16,960 nt of DNA from Bacillota bacterium (GTDB taxonomy: Bacteria > Bacillota > Clostridia > Christensenellales > CAG-138): positions 1 to 16,960 of the forward strand of contig JAFABA010000073.1 of NCBI GenBank assembly GCA_023426265.1, read 5' to 3'. The position numbers and the translations under genes were made by a program. The notes under the pieces are model-generated. The model was not told the origin of the DNA. It made no database searches and saw nothing but the letters and a program-made list of their open reading frames with translations. Shown in pieces: positions 1 through 7,413 of this stretch; position 1 is the first letter of the stretch; the number at the start of each line of letters is the position of its first letter.

Positions 1-287
1 ATGAAGCGGGCGGTGGCGCTAACGCAATAGCTGCGCGAAATTATGCTTCTGTGCTATGATGGTGAAGCAATTCATCCTACCGTACGTTATGAAGGCGTGC
101 GGGAGGGAAGCGGAAAGCCTGTGGGCAGACGGCAGGCCAAAGAAATGGTATTACGCGCTGCCCATAGTGCGCCTCTGGCTGCTCGTTGTGTTTCGTCATT
201 CGGTCAATCTGGTTCTAGGGGCCGTTTGAAAACCAACGCAATTGTCTATTTTGGTAAAAACAGGCCGCAACTTCGTTAAGAATCCTC
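1..287. other. Region without a recognisable gene
   Basis: I see no convincing gene here. Frame 3 on the plus strand is open from the window edge to a TGA at 57-59 and reads EAGGGANAIAARNYASVL; it could be the C-terminus of a gene that starts upstream, but it is too short to identify. An ATG-initiated frame at 43-279 has no ribosome site, low-complexity composition and no family resemblance, so I do not call it a gene. Short complementary segments (GCCTG near 118 with CAGGC near 132) suggest only weak local structure. Confidence 0.4.
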
Positions 288-315
288 GGAATACCTCCAG
301 TATTCCTGCGGTTTT
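288..315 (+). terminator. Hairpin, probable weak terminator
   Basis: GGAATAC (288-294) pairs perfectly with GTATTCC (300-306) around a 5-base loop. TGCGGTTTTT follows, so the T-run begins a few bases after the stem. On the plus strand it could end an upstream transcript. On the minus strand there is only a poor T-run, so it is a weaker candidate for ending the peptidase transcript that stops at 352. Confidence 0.4.
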
Positions 316-351
316 TGCCTTGTTTCGCTCTGTTTTTCCTCAAAATATCCG

Positions 352-1689
352 TCATTTTTGAGTTTTCAAACATGCCCTAGGTTTATCTGCCGCGCGCGAT
401 GCTTTCGCGGATGCGGCTTTCTTTTGGGCAATCAGAGCGCCCTTGTTCTGAAAATAGCCGATACCATGCCGGTCGTAGATGCGCACGGTCTCCATGCAGA
501 TATCCAGCACCTTCTTGATACAGCCGATGTCGATGTTCTCATACGTATCGTGACGCGTGTGGTAATACGGCTGGGGATCGTGGTTCACCGCGCATAACCC
601 GCAGGCTAAGAGGCCGTTGCGGGAGAACGCCTCCGCGTCGGTAGCGCCCGGGTAGAACGGCGCGCAGTTTAATTCAATTCCGTTTTGTTTGGCCGCGGCG
701 GACAAAAGGTTGCCCACAGCCGGGCAATTTTGCTGCGTCCCGTTGATGCCTCTGAGGTAGCAACTGAGGTGCTTTTCCTCACGCAGCGTATCGAGCGCCA
801 CAAATATGGTTTCCGTTTCCGGCGGGGCGAGCTTTTTATAATTGGCCGCGAACGCGGAGGAACCCCTGAGCCCGACTTCCTCGCCGCCGGTGATCAGGCA
901 GCATACCTCCGTATTTTCAAAACGGATGTTCTGGTCGGCAAGCTCCTTTAGCACACCCATCGCCACAAAGGAGCCGGAAAGGTTGTCGTTTGCGCCGTCC
1001 ACCACCGTTTTCCGGTTGAAAAAGAACAGCAGTGCGATAAAGAACGGCACAAAGCAGAGTTGTGCAATGCCGATCGTCTGCCATACCCCTTCGAGCAGGG
1101 TTGGGCCGCGCAAAATGGTTTCCAGCAAAAGCGCTATGCTGGAGCCAAATACCAGCAGCATCCCCAGGACCGACCCGGCGAGCACAACGGCAAGCGCCAG
1201 CCCGCGCCCATGCAGGCAAAATGTAAACTCACAGGCGGTATCCGCGTGCCCTACAAATACGATGCGCTTTTTCGCGGGCCCGGTCGAGGAGCGGCGCGCA
1301 TATACATTGATGGATTTTTTTCTCGGAAACAAAAAGTCTATATATTCCTGGTATAGCAAAAACTCAAACACGAACAGGGAGATGCAAAGAAGGCTCAATG
1401 TAAAGCCAAAAGCCGGAGCAACCGCGGAAGGGAGGAATGTGCGCAGCCAAAACAAACCAATGCAAATCAGGTTCAATACAGCCGCGATTGTCACCCAACC
1501 GTAGAACGCCTCGGGGTGCAGATAATATGCGTGCTGCCGCGTTTCATCCGCCCAGGCGCGCAGTTGGTCTTCAAAGAAAAGCTGGCAATTCAGCTCTGCT
1601 TGCGAGCCTGCCGCCCGGTTTTTAAACTTCCTGCAAACGGTAAATATGCCGTCTTTGATATACGAAATGGTCTCCTGCCTAATATTCAT
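352..1689 (-). CDS. Membrane-embedded M28-family zinc peptidase
   Basis: 445 aa. It carries the complete co-catalytic two-zinc signature of M28 aminopeptidases: H148 and D150 (GHAD), the bridging D235 (GAND), E270/E271 (GGEEVG), D300 (ALDTL) and H377 (YYHTRHDT). Two hydrophobic segments near residues 64-85 and 92-114 precede the catalytic domain. A second hydrophobic pair (about 163-191 and 205-225) is inserted inside it, between the HAD motif and the bridging Asp. An even number of helices keeps both halves of the active site on the same membrane face. The C-terminus is a Lys/Ala-rich tail. The natural substrate is not deducible; peptide or amino-acid derivative hydrolysis is the family role. 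Only a weak ribosome site (GTGG) precedes the ATG, and no other in-frame start is better. It appears monocistronic. Confidence 0.85.
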   Translation of the reverse strand: MNIRQETISYIKDGIFTVCRKFKNRAAGSQAELNCQLFFEDQLRAWADETRQHAYYLHPEAFYGWVTIAAVLNLICIGLFWLRTFLPSAVAPAFGFTLSLLCISLFVFEFLLYQEYIDFLFPRKKSINVYARRSSTGPAKKRIVFVGHADTACEFTFCLHGRGLALAVVLAGSVLGMLLVFGSSIALLLETILRGPTLLEGVWQTIGIAQLCFVPFFIALLFFFNRKTVVDGANDNLSGSFVAMGVLKELADQNIRFENTEVCCLITGGEEVGLRGSSAFAANYKKLAPPETETIFVALDTLREEKHLSCYLRGINGTQQNCPAVGNLLSAAAKQNGIELNCAPFYPGATDAEAFSRNGLLACGLCAVNHDPQPYYHTRHDTYENIDIGCIKKVLDICMETVRIYDRHGIGYFQNKGALIAQKKAASAKASRAADKPRACLKTQK

Positions 1690-1744
1690 GCATCCACGAA
1701 TCCCGTTCTTTTTGCCCTTAGCTTTGCTGCTTTCGGGAGAAAAT

Positions 1745-1774
1745 ATTTTGGGGAAAAACCGGATGGCATGTCAA
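1745..1774 (-). promoter_or_regulatory. Possible promoter of the M28 peptidase
   Basis: On the minus strand a perfect TTGACA occurs at 1774-1769. The A/T-rich stretch CAAAATATTTT lies 18-19 bases downstream as a poor -10. The 5' leader would be about 50 bases. The -35 match is good but the -10 is weak, so this is tentative. I see nothing else in the 1690-1874 gap. Confidence 0.3.
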
Positions 1775-1874
1775 ATGCAAGGCAAAAAGGCATGGGAAAG
1801 ATTCGGAACAAATGGAACGGCTATTTCGTATGAATACGTCAGTTGTTCTATGCAAATATGGGCTTTCTTTTGTA

Positions 1875-1897
1875 AAAAATCCCGCGCGATGCGCGGG
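1875..1897 (-). terminator. Rho-independent terminator of the acetyltransferase gene
   Basis: On the minus strand CCCGCGC (1897-1891) pairs perfectly with GCGCGGG (1887-1881) around the loop ATC, followed by ATTTTTTAC. It lies about 20 bases beyond the acetyltransferase stop codon. Confidence 0.85.
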
Positions 1898-1916
1898 ATA
1901 ATGGGATTTCAGTCTG

Positions 1917-2480
1917 TTATCGGTTTTGCCAGCCTTCTTTTAGAATTGCGTATACGGCCACGTCGTAGAATGTTTTTCCGTCCCGCAGTTTTTCCTGCCG
2001 GTGCGTGCCTTCGTACAGCATGCTGCATTTTTGCATCACCCTGCCCGAGGCCGGGTTTTTCGTATCGTGTCTGGCGGCGATGCGGTTCATGCCCACCTCT
2101 GAAAACAGAAAATCAATCACGGCTTTGAGCGCTTCCGGCGCAATGCCCTTTCTCCAATAGGCCTGCGAAATGCAGTAGCCGATCTCGCAGGACTCGTTCG
2201 CGTCATCCAGGTTTACCACGGAGATGCCGCCGACAGGCTCCCCCAGTTCCTTTAGCTCAATGGCCCAGTTGTAAATGTTTTTATTTTCATATTCGCTTAC
2301 CCACTGCTCCACCACGCGTTTGCTTACACCGATGTCGCCGTGAGAGTCCCAGGTTAAAAATCGGGTCACTTCCGGGTCGTTCGCCCAATTTTTAAACATG
2401 GCTTCGGCGTCGCCAAACGCAAATCTGCGAAGCGTCAATCGTTCTGTATTGATTGTTTGAGTGCCTTTGTGGGTCAGCAT
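1917..2480 (-). CDS. GNAT-family N-acetyltransferase, RimJ/RimL type
   Basis: 187 aa from the preferred start. It transfers an acetyl group from acetyl-CoA to an amine; the acceptor cannot be deduced. The fold's usual elements are present: an N-terminal TERLTLRRF strand, EPVGGISVV in the central sheet, and the acetyl-CoA pyrophosphate loop YWRKGIAPEA in the Q/R-x-x-G-x-A position followed by the typical helix. Near the C-terminus the segment DTKNPASGRVMQK matches the conserved N-x-x-S-x-x-V/L-x-x-K signature of the RimJ/RimL-like branch. Two ATGs are available. The first (2486) sits one base from the GGAGGGG ribosome site, while the second (2480) is 7 bases away, so I choose the second. It has its own promoter and terminator. 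Confidence 0.88.
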   Translation of the reverse strand: MLTHKGTQTINTERLTLRRFAFGDAEAMFKNWANDPEVTRFLTWDSHGDIGVSKRVVEQWVSEYENKNIYNWAIELKELGEPVGGISVVNLDDANESCEIGYCISQAYWRKGIAPEALKAVIDFLFSEVGMNRIAARHDTKNPASGRVMQKCSMLYEGTHRQEKLRDGKTFYDVAVYAILKEGWQNR

Positions 2481-2510
2481 ATACATTCCCCTCCAAGGTA
2501 AATTTAGGAA

Positions 2511-2539
2511 AGTATACTGTAACGAGCCTCGGTTTTCAA
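2511..2539 (-). promoter_or_regulatory. Promoter of the acetyltransferase gene
   Basis: Minus strand: TTGAAA (2539-2534), a 17-base spacer, and TATACT (2516-2511), a good sigma-A-type match. The ribosome site GGAGGGG at 2494-2488 follows. It lies between the two minus-strand genes, so the acetyltransferase can be transcribed separately from the gene upstream. Confidence 0.7.
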
Positions 2540-2545
2540 GCGATC

Positions 2546-2935
2546 TTATCTGTCACAGGGTGCGTTAAGCACCTGTTGGAGCTTTTCCCTTTCCCCCCGC
2601 GTGAGCTTGCCGACCACGCGATTGTACGAATGGTCGATCATGCTCAGCACCGCCGCGTCGTTCACATCCCGGTTTAAGTACACCGTATTCATATAGGGCT
2701 GAAGCTGCCTTGGGCAGTGGTAGCCGGGGACGACCGAATTGGGATACTGGGCGCGGTACAGTTCGGCCAGCATGGGCTCGCAGGCCACGGTGATTTTGTG
2801 GTTGCTTTCTAGCGGGTAAAGCTGCAAAAATAGCCTGCCGCAGACCTTGTAGCACACCGGTATTTCCCCGAACGGAAAATCCTCGTATGCGCCGGGCCTT
2901 TGTAGGCAGTATTGCGTGATTTCGGAATTTGTCAT
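2546..2935 (-). CDS. MmcQ/YjbR family protein
   Basis: 129 aa, about the usual length for this small single-domain family. Family-typical blocks are visible: the N-terminal helix MTNSEITQYC, the Y-E-D-F-P-F-G segment (residues 18-24), CYKVCGRLFLQLYP, the CEP/LAELYRAQYPNSVVPGYH region and the C-terminal DHSYNRVVGKLTRGER helix. Members adopt a CyaY-like fold and are often described as DNA-binding, but a molecular role is not established and I infer none. The ATG at 2935 is chosen because GGGAGG lies 8 bases upstream. A longer in-frame reading to 3091 would run through the promoter and lacks a ribosome site. Confidence 0.85.
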   Translation of the reverse strand: MTNSEITQYCLQRPGAYEDFPFGEIPVCYKVCGRLFLQLYPLESNHKITVACEPMLAELYRAQYPNSVVPGYHCPRQLQPYMNTVYLNRDVNDAAVLSMIDHSYNRVVGKLTRGEREKLQQVLNAPCDR

Positions 2936-2954
2936 ATTCGCCGCCTCCCGTTCC

Positions 2955-2960
2955 ATTATA
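2955..2960 (-). promoter_or_regulatory. Minus-10 box of the YjbR-family gene
   Basis: A perfect TATAAT on the minus strand (2960-2955) lies 19 bases before the ATG, with the GGGAGG ribosome site between them. No good -35 is visible; the best-spaced hexamer is near CGGTTA. The leader would be very short. Confidence 0.45.
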
Positions 2961-3006
2961 GCAAACGGGCGTGGTAACCGCATATCCCGTTTCAACGCGC
3001 CGTTTC

Positions 3007-3035
3007 TTGACAGGACACGCGTTATGAGATATGTT
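3007..3035 (+). promoter_or_regulatory. Promoter of the sugar-sensing operon
   Basis: TTGACA (3007-3012), a 17-base spacer and TATGTT (3030-3035) make a strong sigma-A-type promoter. Transcription would start near 3042, giving a leader of roughly 107 bases before the ATG at 3149. I see no strong hairpin in that leader. It probably drives 3149-7235 and possibly reads on to 8457. Confidence 0.7.
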
Positions 3036-3148
3036 GAACTTGCATTGGCAAAAGCGCGACCGATTCTAGAAAAGGATAGCAAGACGCTCATACCGGGATG
3101 ACAGGAACAAACAATTCGCGGCCCCTATGGAAAAGAGGCAGGAGTAAC

Positions 3149-4123
3149 ATGATCAAGTGGGTCTTTCGCACGCTGGCGGCAATTTTGCTCGTACTTGCTG
3201 CATTGTTTGCGCACCTGATGATATCCGGCCAGAGTGCGGAGCCGGCGCCGGAGCAGGTTTACGACTACCACATCCAGATTGCCGTGCGGGATACGGAGGA
3301 ATATTTCTGGCAGTTGTTCCGGGAAGGGGCACAGCAGGCGGGCAAGGAGCTGAGCGCCTATGTTGAGTTTGTGCCCGTGCTCCCGAGCGATCCGGACGCC
3401 CTGCGCGTGATGGTGGAGCAGGGGGTCAACGCGAAGGTGGACGCGCTTGCTTTGCAGGCGGTGGATGTCAATGAAACGGCGGATATCGTTTCCTATGCGC
3501 TCAATCAGAACATTCCCGTGCTCACCTATGAGAGCGATACGTTTACCATCCCCGGCGTTCCAATGGTCAGCTCCAACAGCTACACCACCGGCATGATCGC
3601 GGGGGAAATGGCCGCAAAGGCGGTGGGGGACAATGCCCGCGCCATCGTTATATTGGGCAACCCGGGCGCAGAGGCCGAGGCGCAGACGCAGAACCTCATC
3701 ATACAGGGCATTATGGAAGGCAGCGCCAAGGCGCAGGGCTTTACAATCAAGAATACGTATGAGCTTAAAAAAGCCGAGCTTTTTGAGGCGGAGGATCTCA
3801 GGCGCGCGCTGTTTTCACGCACGGCGGATATCAATGTAGTACTCTGCATGGATGAACGCAGCACGCCCGCAATCGCGCAGATGCTGGTGGATGAAAACCG
3901 CGTGGGGGACATTGCCATCATTGGGTACGGGGTCATGCCGCAGACGCTCGATTATATCGAGCGCGGCGTCGTTTACGGCTCCGTCTGCCCGGACGCACAC
4001 GACATCGGCTATTATACCGTCAAAAATCTGGTGGACAGCCTCAACGGTCTTCAGGTAAGCGACAGCTTCAACCCGGATGTGGATCGTGTGGACCGCGGCA
4101 ACATCGACTGGTACCGCAGCTAG
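3149..4123 (+). CDS. Membrane-anchored sugar-binding sensor protein (XylFII-like)
   Basis: 324 aa, a periplasmic-binding-protein fold of the LacI/ribose-binding type. The N-terminus (residues 4-25) is one hydrophobic helix with positive charge before it and no lipobox cysteine, so the protein is probably held by an uncleaved anchor with its binding domain outside. The two-lobed pattern is seen: IQIAVRD (first strand), VDALALQAVD, NIPVLTYESD, then ARAIVILGNPG, VVLCMDERSTPA and IAIIGYG in the second lobe. It lies 37 bases before a YesM-type kinase and shares its promoter. That order matches XylFII-LytS-YesN of Clostridium beijerinckii, where the anchored binding protein passes sugar binding to the kinase. 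The specific sugar is not readable here. ATG 3149 follows GGCAGGAG; an upstream in-frame ATG (3098) has no ribosome site and would spoil the signal anchor. Confidence 0.82.
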   Translation: MIKWVFRTLAAILLVLAALFAHLMISGQSAEPAPEQVYDYHIQIAVRDTEEYFWQLFREGAQQAGKELSAYVEFVPVLPSDPDALRVMVEQGVNAKVDALALQAVDVNETADIVSYALNQNIPVLTYESDTFTIPGVPMVSSNSYTTGMIAGEMAAKAVGDNARAIVILGNPGAEAEAQTQNLIIQGIMEGSAKAQGFTIKNTYELKKAELFEAEDLRRALFSRTADINVVLCMDERSTPAIAQMLVDENRVGDIAIIGYGVMPQTLDYIERGVVYGSVCPDAHDIGYYTVKNLVDSLNGLQVSDSFNPDVDRVDRGNIDWYRS

Positions 4124-4160
4124 CATGGCTGGCAGAGACTCGGGAGGGAAAGGCCCCCGC

Positions 4161-5669
4161 ATGGAAAAGAACGCGTCGTTTCGCACCAAGCTGCTGACCT
4201 TCTTTGTACTGGCCATGCTGGTGCTCATTATGGTTGGCCTGTATAACGCCCTATCCTCGCGCATGATGCTGCAGGATATGGACAGGCTCCTGCGCCGTTC
4301 CGCCGAGCTTACCGCCATATATGATCAGATCAACGATATCCAGAACGACCTGGAAAGCTACTTATCCACCCGCAGCTCCGACGTGCTGCAGCAGTTCTAT
4401 TCCCGCAGCAACGCGCTTGCGAACAGCAGCGCCGTGCTCAACAGCGGCTCAGACTATACCGCGCGCGGCATCAAGCTTAAAAACTTAAGCGAAATGCTGA
4501 CCCACTATCTTTCCACATTGGATGGCACCGTCATTGAAAAGCGCAATGAAAACGTACAGGCCTACGCTTTAGGGTACGCCGCGGCGCAAAAGGAGCACGG
4601 CTACATCGGCACCTATATCCAGCAGATCATGCGGGACGACCTGACGGACAGCGCGGAAAAATATGCGACGCTGCAGGGTGAGATCCGCATGAACACCATG
4701 ATCAACTACCTGCTTATGGCGGTAACGGTCGTATTGGTCATGAGCGGCACGTTCATATTCAGCTTCGAATTGACCAAGCCCATCAGCAAGCTCGCGTCCT
4801 ATGCAAAGGCGGTGTCGGAAGGCGAATTCGACGTGGAGGTGGAGGAGGACAACAGCAGCCGCGAAATCAATATCCTGTTCCAGACATTTCGCATGATGGT
4901 CGGCAGCATCCGCACATATGTCAGCGAACTCACGGAAAAAGGACGGCTGGAGCAAAAGCTCGCGGAGGAACAGATCAACTCCCTCCAAATGAAAAACTCG
5001 CTGCATGAGGCGGAGTTGCTGGCGCTACAATACCAGATGAACCCGCACTTTATATTCAATACCATCAACATCGGCGCGAAAATCGCCATGATGCAGGGGG
5101 ACGGGGTCACCTGCGAATATTTAGAGAACGCCGCGGAAGTGTTCCGCTACAATCTTAGGGGCCTAGATTACAACGCGACGCTGCAGGAGGAGCTGGATAA
5201 CGTTACGGCGTACGCAAACCTCCTTTCCACGCGGTTTGGCAGCCGGGCCACGTTCCAGATCAGCGTGCCCAGGGAAGAACGCATCCTCTCCTTCCGCCTG
5301 CCCCGCATGACGCTGCAGCCGCTGATTGAAAATGCGTTCATCCACGGGGTAAGCAAGCTGGAGAGCGGCGGCATCATCGGCCTTACCGCCAACTGGAACG
5401 GAGACAGGCTGTATATTACCGTCTCCAATATGGGGGAAGCGATTGCGGAGGACCGCATTCAACGGATTTTGAGCGGCGAATCCGGCGCAACGCCGGACCC
5501 GAGCCGCAAAGGCCACACCACCGGCATCGGCATCGACAACGTATTAAAGCGTTTGCGCATGTTTTTTGAGGTGGAGGACGTCATGAGCATTATCTGCGGT
5601 GGCGGGCGCACCAATATTATATTGAAGCTGCCTATCCGTGAGGCGCACGAGGACGGAGGAAACGAATAA
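4161..5669 (+). CDS. Sensor histidine kinase, YesM/LytS type
   Basis: 502 aa from the ATG at 4161. Order of parts: transmembrane helix (about 11-31), helical extracellular domain of about 150 residues, second transmembrane helix (about 181-203), HAMP-like linker (about 204-256), a coiled segment, then the His_kinase dimerisation block with the phospho-accepting H296 in QMNPHFIFN, and an ATPase domain with the N-box around N391 (LIENAFIHG) and the G-box GIGIDN (455-460). This is the YesM/LytS class, not the EnvZ class. The extracellular part has no obvious ligand-binding fold of its own, which suits sensing through the anchored binding protein encoded just upstream. GGGAGGGAAAGG precedes the start. 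An ATG at 4125, one base after the upstream stop, is possible but has no ribosome site. The next gene begins at the very next base. Confidence 0.92.
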   Translation: MEKNASFRTKLLTFFVLAMLVLIMVGLYNALSSRMMLQDMDRLLRRSAELTAIYDQINDIQNDLESYLSTRSSDVLQQFYSRSNALANSSAVLNSGSDYTARGIKLKNLSEMLTHYLSTLDGTVIEKRNENVQAYALGYAAAQKEHGYIGTYIQQIMRDDLTDSAEKYATLQGEIRMNTMINYLLMAVTVVLVMSGTFIFSFELTKPISKLASYAKAVSEGEFDVEVEEDNSSREINILFQTFRMMVGSIRTYVSELTEKGRLEQKLAEEQINSLQMKNSLHEAELLALQYQMNPHFIFNTINIGAKIAMMQGDGVTCEYLENAAEVFRYNLRGLDYNATLQEELDNVTAYANLLSTRFGSRATFQISVPREERILSFRLPRMTLQPLIENAFIHGVSKLESGGIIGLTANWNGDRLYITVSNMGEAIAEDRIQRILSGESGATPDPSRKGHTTGIGIDNVLKRLRMFFEVEDVMSIICGGGRTNIILKLPIREAHEDGGNE

Positions 5670-7235
5670 GTGTTCAGGGTAATGGTGGTGGACGACGAAC
5701 CCATTGCGGCGCAATCCGTCGTCTACATGATCGAAAAGAACTTTACGGATGTGGAAAACGCGGGCGTATGCTCCTCCGGCAAGGAGGCAATTGAAAAGGC
5801 GGCGCTCATCCACCCCGATATCGTTATTATGGATATCGATATGCCCGGCATCAACGGGCTTACAGCCATGCGGCAGATCCAGGAGGCGGGCGTAAACACC
5901 GCGTTCATTGTGGTGACGGCGTTCGATTATTTTGATTACGCCGTGGAGGCCATGACGTTGGGGGTAGCGGAATACCTGGTGAAGCCCGTAAAGGAAGCGA
6001 AGCTGGTTTCGGTGTTAACCGGCGTGCTTGAGTGTTTAAGGCAAAAGCGCAACGAGCGCATGCGGGTATTGGAGCAGCAGGAGCGGCTGGAAATGGCCAT
6101 CCCCATGCTGGAGGAAGGCTTCCACAACGCGTTGCGGCTTTCCCAGGAGAGCGGGGAGGATCTCATCCGCTACTGCAAGCTTTTGGGCTTCCGCAACATG
6201 GGCGGGTTTGTGCTGGTGGCGGAATTCTTAGATGCGGCGGACAGCCACTTGGAGCCGGAAAAGCGGCGGGATGCGGTCAGCAACCTGATGAAGCGGGCGG
6301 GCAGCTGCATCGTGGGCCCGTGGCGGAACCGCCGTGTTGCCGCCTATTATTTTGACGACGCGGAGCAGGAGCCCTCCGGGCAAAAGGACAACGCCATACG
6401 CATTGCGCAGACCATTTTAAGGGGGCTGCGGCAGGAACACGGGCGGGTGCTCATCGGCATCGGGCGGCACTATGAATCCGTAGTGGAGGCGAGGCGGTCC
6501 TATCAGCAGGCCCGGCGCGCGCTGCAAATCGCGGCGGGGGAGGGCGCAAATAAAAACCTTGTGCTGCATGTGGACGACGTGGTGGAAAACAACCTCAAGC
6601 ACCCCGTGCATGTTCGGCAGCAATTGGAGGAAGAACTCTTTGCCCGTGTGGAGGCAAACGATAGCCGGGCCATGCAGACGACGCTTGAGCGTCTGTTCCT
6701 GCGGGCGCAAAGCGAGGCCCAGGCGCTTCCCGCGCTCAAGGACAGCATGACGGATCTGGTGCTGAGCTTCGGGCGGCGGTATGACATTCCGGTAGAGGCG
6801 TGCCGGGCGACGCTCAATGAACTTTCCCAGGCGGAGGACGAGGAACGGCTCTTTTTCCTCATGCGGGAGTATATGGAGCACTCGTTGGCTGCCATCGAGG
6901 GAGCCAGAAAAAGCGCCATCCAGAACATTATCGACAAAGCCAACCGTTACATCCGCGCGCACTACGCGGAGCAGCTTTCGCTTGACGACGTGGCGCGGGA
7001 GGTAAATTTATCAAGCTTCTATTTCAGCCGCCTGTATAAGCGGGAAACCGGCGTGAATTTTTCGGATAAGCTTGCCCAGGTGCGCATTGAGCGCGCCAAG
7101 GAGCTTTTGAATAAGGAGGATCTTTCCGTCAAAGAAATCGCCTATCTGGTGGGCTACCAGGAGCCCAACTACTTTTCGCGCATATTCAAAAAGCTTACGG
7201 GCCGTACCGCCAGCGAGTATAAAAAGGAACCGTAG
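5670..7235 (+). CDS. Response regulator with AraC-type DNA-binding domain, YesN type
   Basis: 521 aa. The N-terminal receiver domain has the acidic pair D8/D9, phospho-acceptor D55 (IMDIDMPG), T83 and K105 (LVKPVK). A long middle region of unknown fold, about 280 residues, follows. The C-terminus (about 415-521) is a double helix-turn-helix AraC domain, with SLDDVAREVNLSSFYFSRLYK and then SVKEIAYLVGYQEPNYFSRIF before the closing FKKLTG. It starts with GTG immediately after the kinase stop, with GGAGGA 9 bases upstream, so translation is tightly coupled. By analogy with YesN it would bind near sugar-uptake promoters; the XylF-like gene directly downstream and the chvE operon are the obvious targets (inference). 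Confidence 0.93.
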   Translation: MFRVMVVDDEPIAAQSVVYMIEKNFTDVENAGVCSSGKEAIEKAALIHPDIVIMDIDMPGINGLTAMRQIQEAGVNTAFIVVTAFDYFDYAVEAMTLGVAEYLVKPVKEAKLVSVLTGVLECLRQKRNERMRVLEQQERLEMAIPMLEEGFHNALRLSQESGEDLIRYCKLLGFRNMGGFVLVAEFLDAADSHLEPEKRRDAVSNLMKRAGSCIVGPWRNRRVAAYYFDDAEQEPSGQKDNAIRIAQTILRGLRQEHGRVLIGIGRHYESVVEARRSYQQARRALQIAAGEGANKNLVLHVDDVVENNLKHPVHVRQQLEEELFARVEANDSRAMQTTLERLFLRAQSEAQALPALKDSMTDLVLSFGRRYDIPVEACRATLNELSQAEDEERLFFLMREYMEHSLAAIEGARKSAIQNIIDKANRYIRAHYAEQLSLDDVAREVNLSSFYFSRLYKRETGVNFSDKLAQVRIERAKELLNKEDLSVKEIAYLVGYQEPNYFSRIFKKLTGRTASEYKKEP

Positions 7236-7250
7236 GCGAAAAACATCCCG

Positions 7251-7387
7251 TCCCTTTGAACCTTGTGGGAGTGCCGGCAAAGGCGCACGTTGAGAGCGCA
7301 GCCTTGCGGGCTCACGGTTCAAGGGAAAGCCTCTGGGAAAAGGTGATGGTCTGCCCGTTCACAATGCCCTGTGAATTTTGCGGGCAG
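7251..7387 (+). ncRNA. Multi-stem structured leader before the XylF-like gene
   Basis: The gap between the regulator and the XylF-like gene folds into a branched element. P1: TCCCTTTGAACC (7251-7262) pairs with GGTTCAAGGGA (7316-7326), 11 pairs and one bulged T, extendable by GTGGG (7265-7269) with CTCAC (7311-7315). P1 encloses two small hairpins: GTGCC (7271-7275) with GGcGCAC (7282-7288), and CGCA (7297-7300) with TGCG (7305-7308). A separate tall hairpin follows: CTGCCCG (7351-7357) with CGGGCAG (7381-7387), continued by TTCACA (7358-7363) with TGTGAA (7370-7375), and a 5-base 3' bulge TTTTG. No T-run follows, so it is not a plain terminator. The ribosome site GGAAGGAGGGGG begins 11 bases later. 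I do not recognise a known riboswitch family. Confidence 0.5.
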
Positions 7388-7413
7388 CCCGGAGTTAGGA
7401 AGGAGGGGGAACA

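Noticed and set aside
43..279. 78-codon open frame near the left edge
   Set aside because: No ribosome site, no domain-like pattern and mixed composition; coding cannot be supported.
842..1504. Long plus-strand open frame opposite the M28 peptidase
   Set aside because: It mirrors a gene with complete catalytic motifs, has no ribosome site and no family-like sequence.
7316..7326. GGTTCAA, resembling a tRNA T-arm
   Set aside because: No acceptor stem, anticodon arm or tRNA-sized fold surrounds it. It is the 3' arm of the P1 stem.
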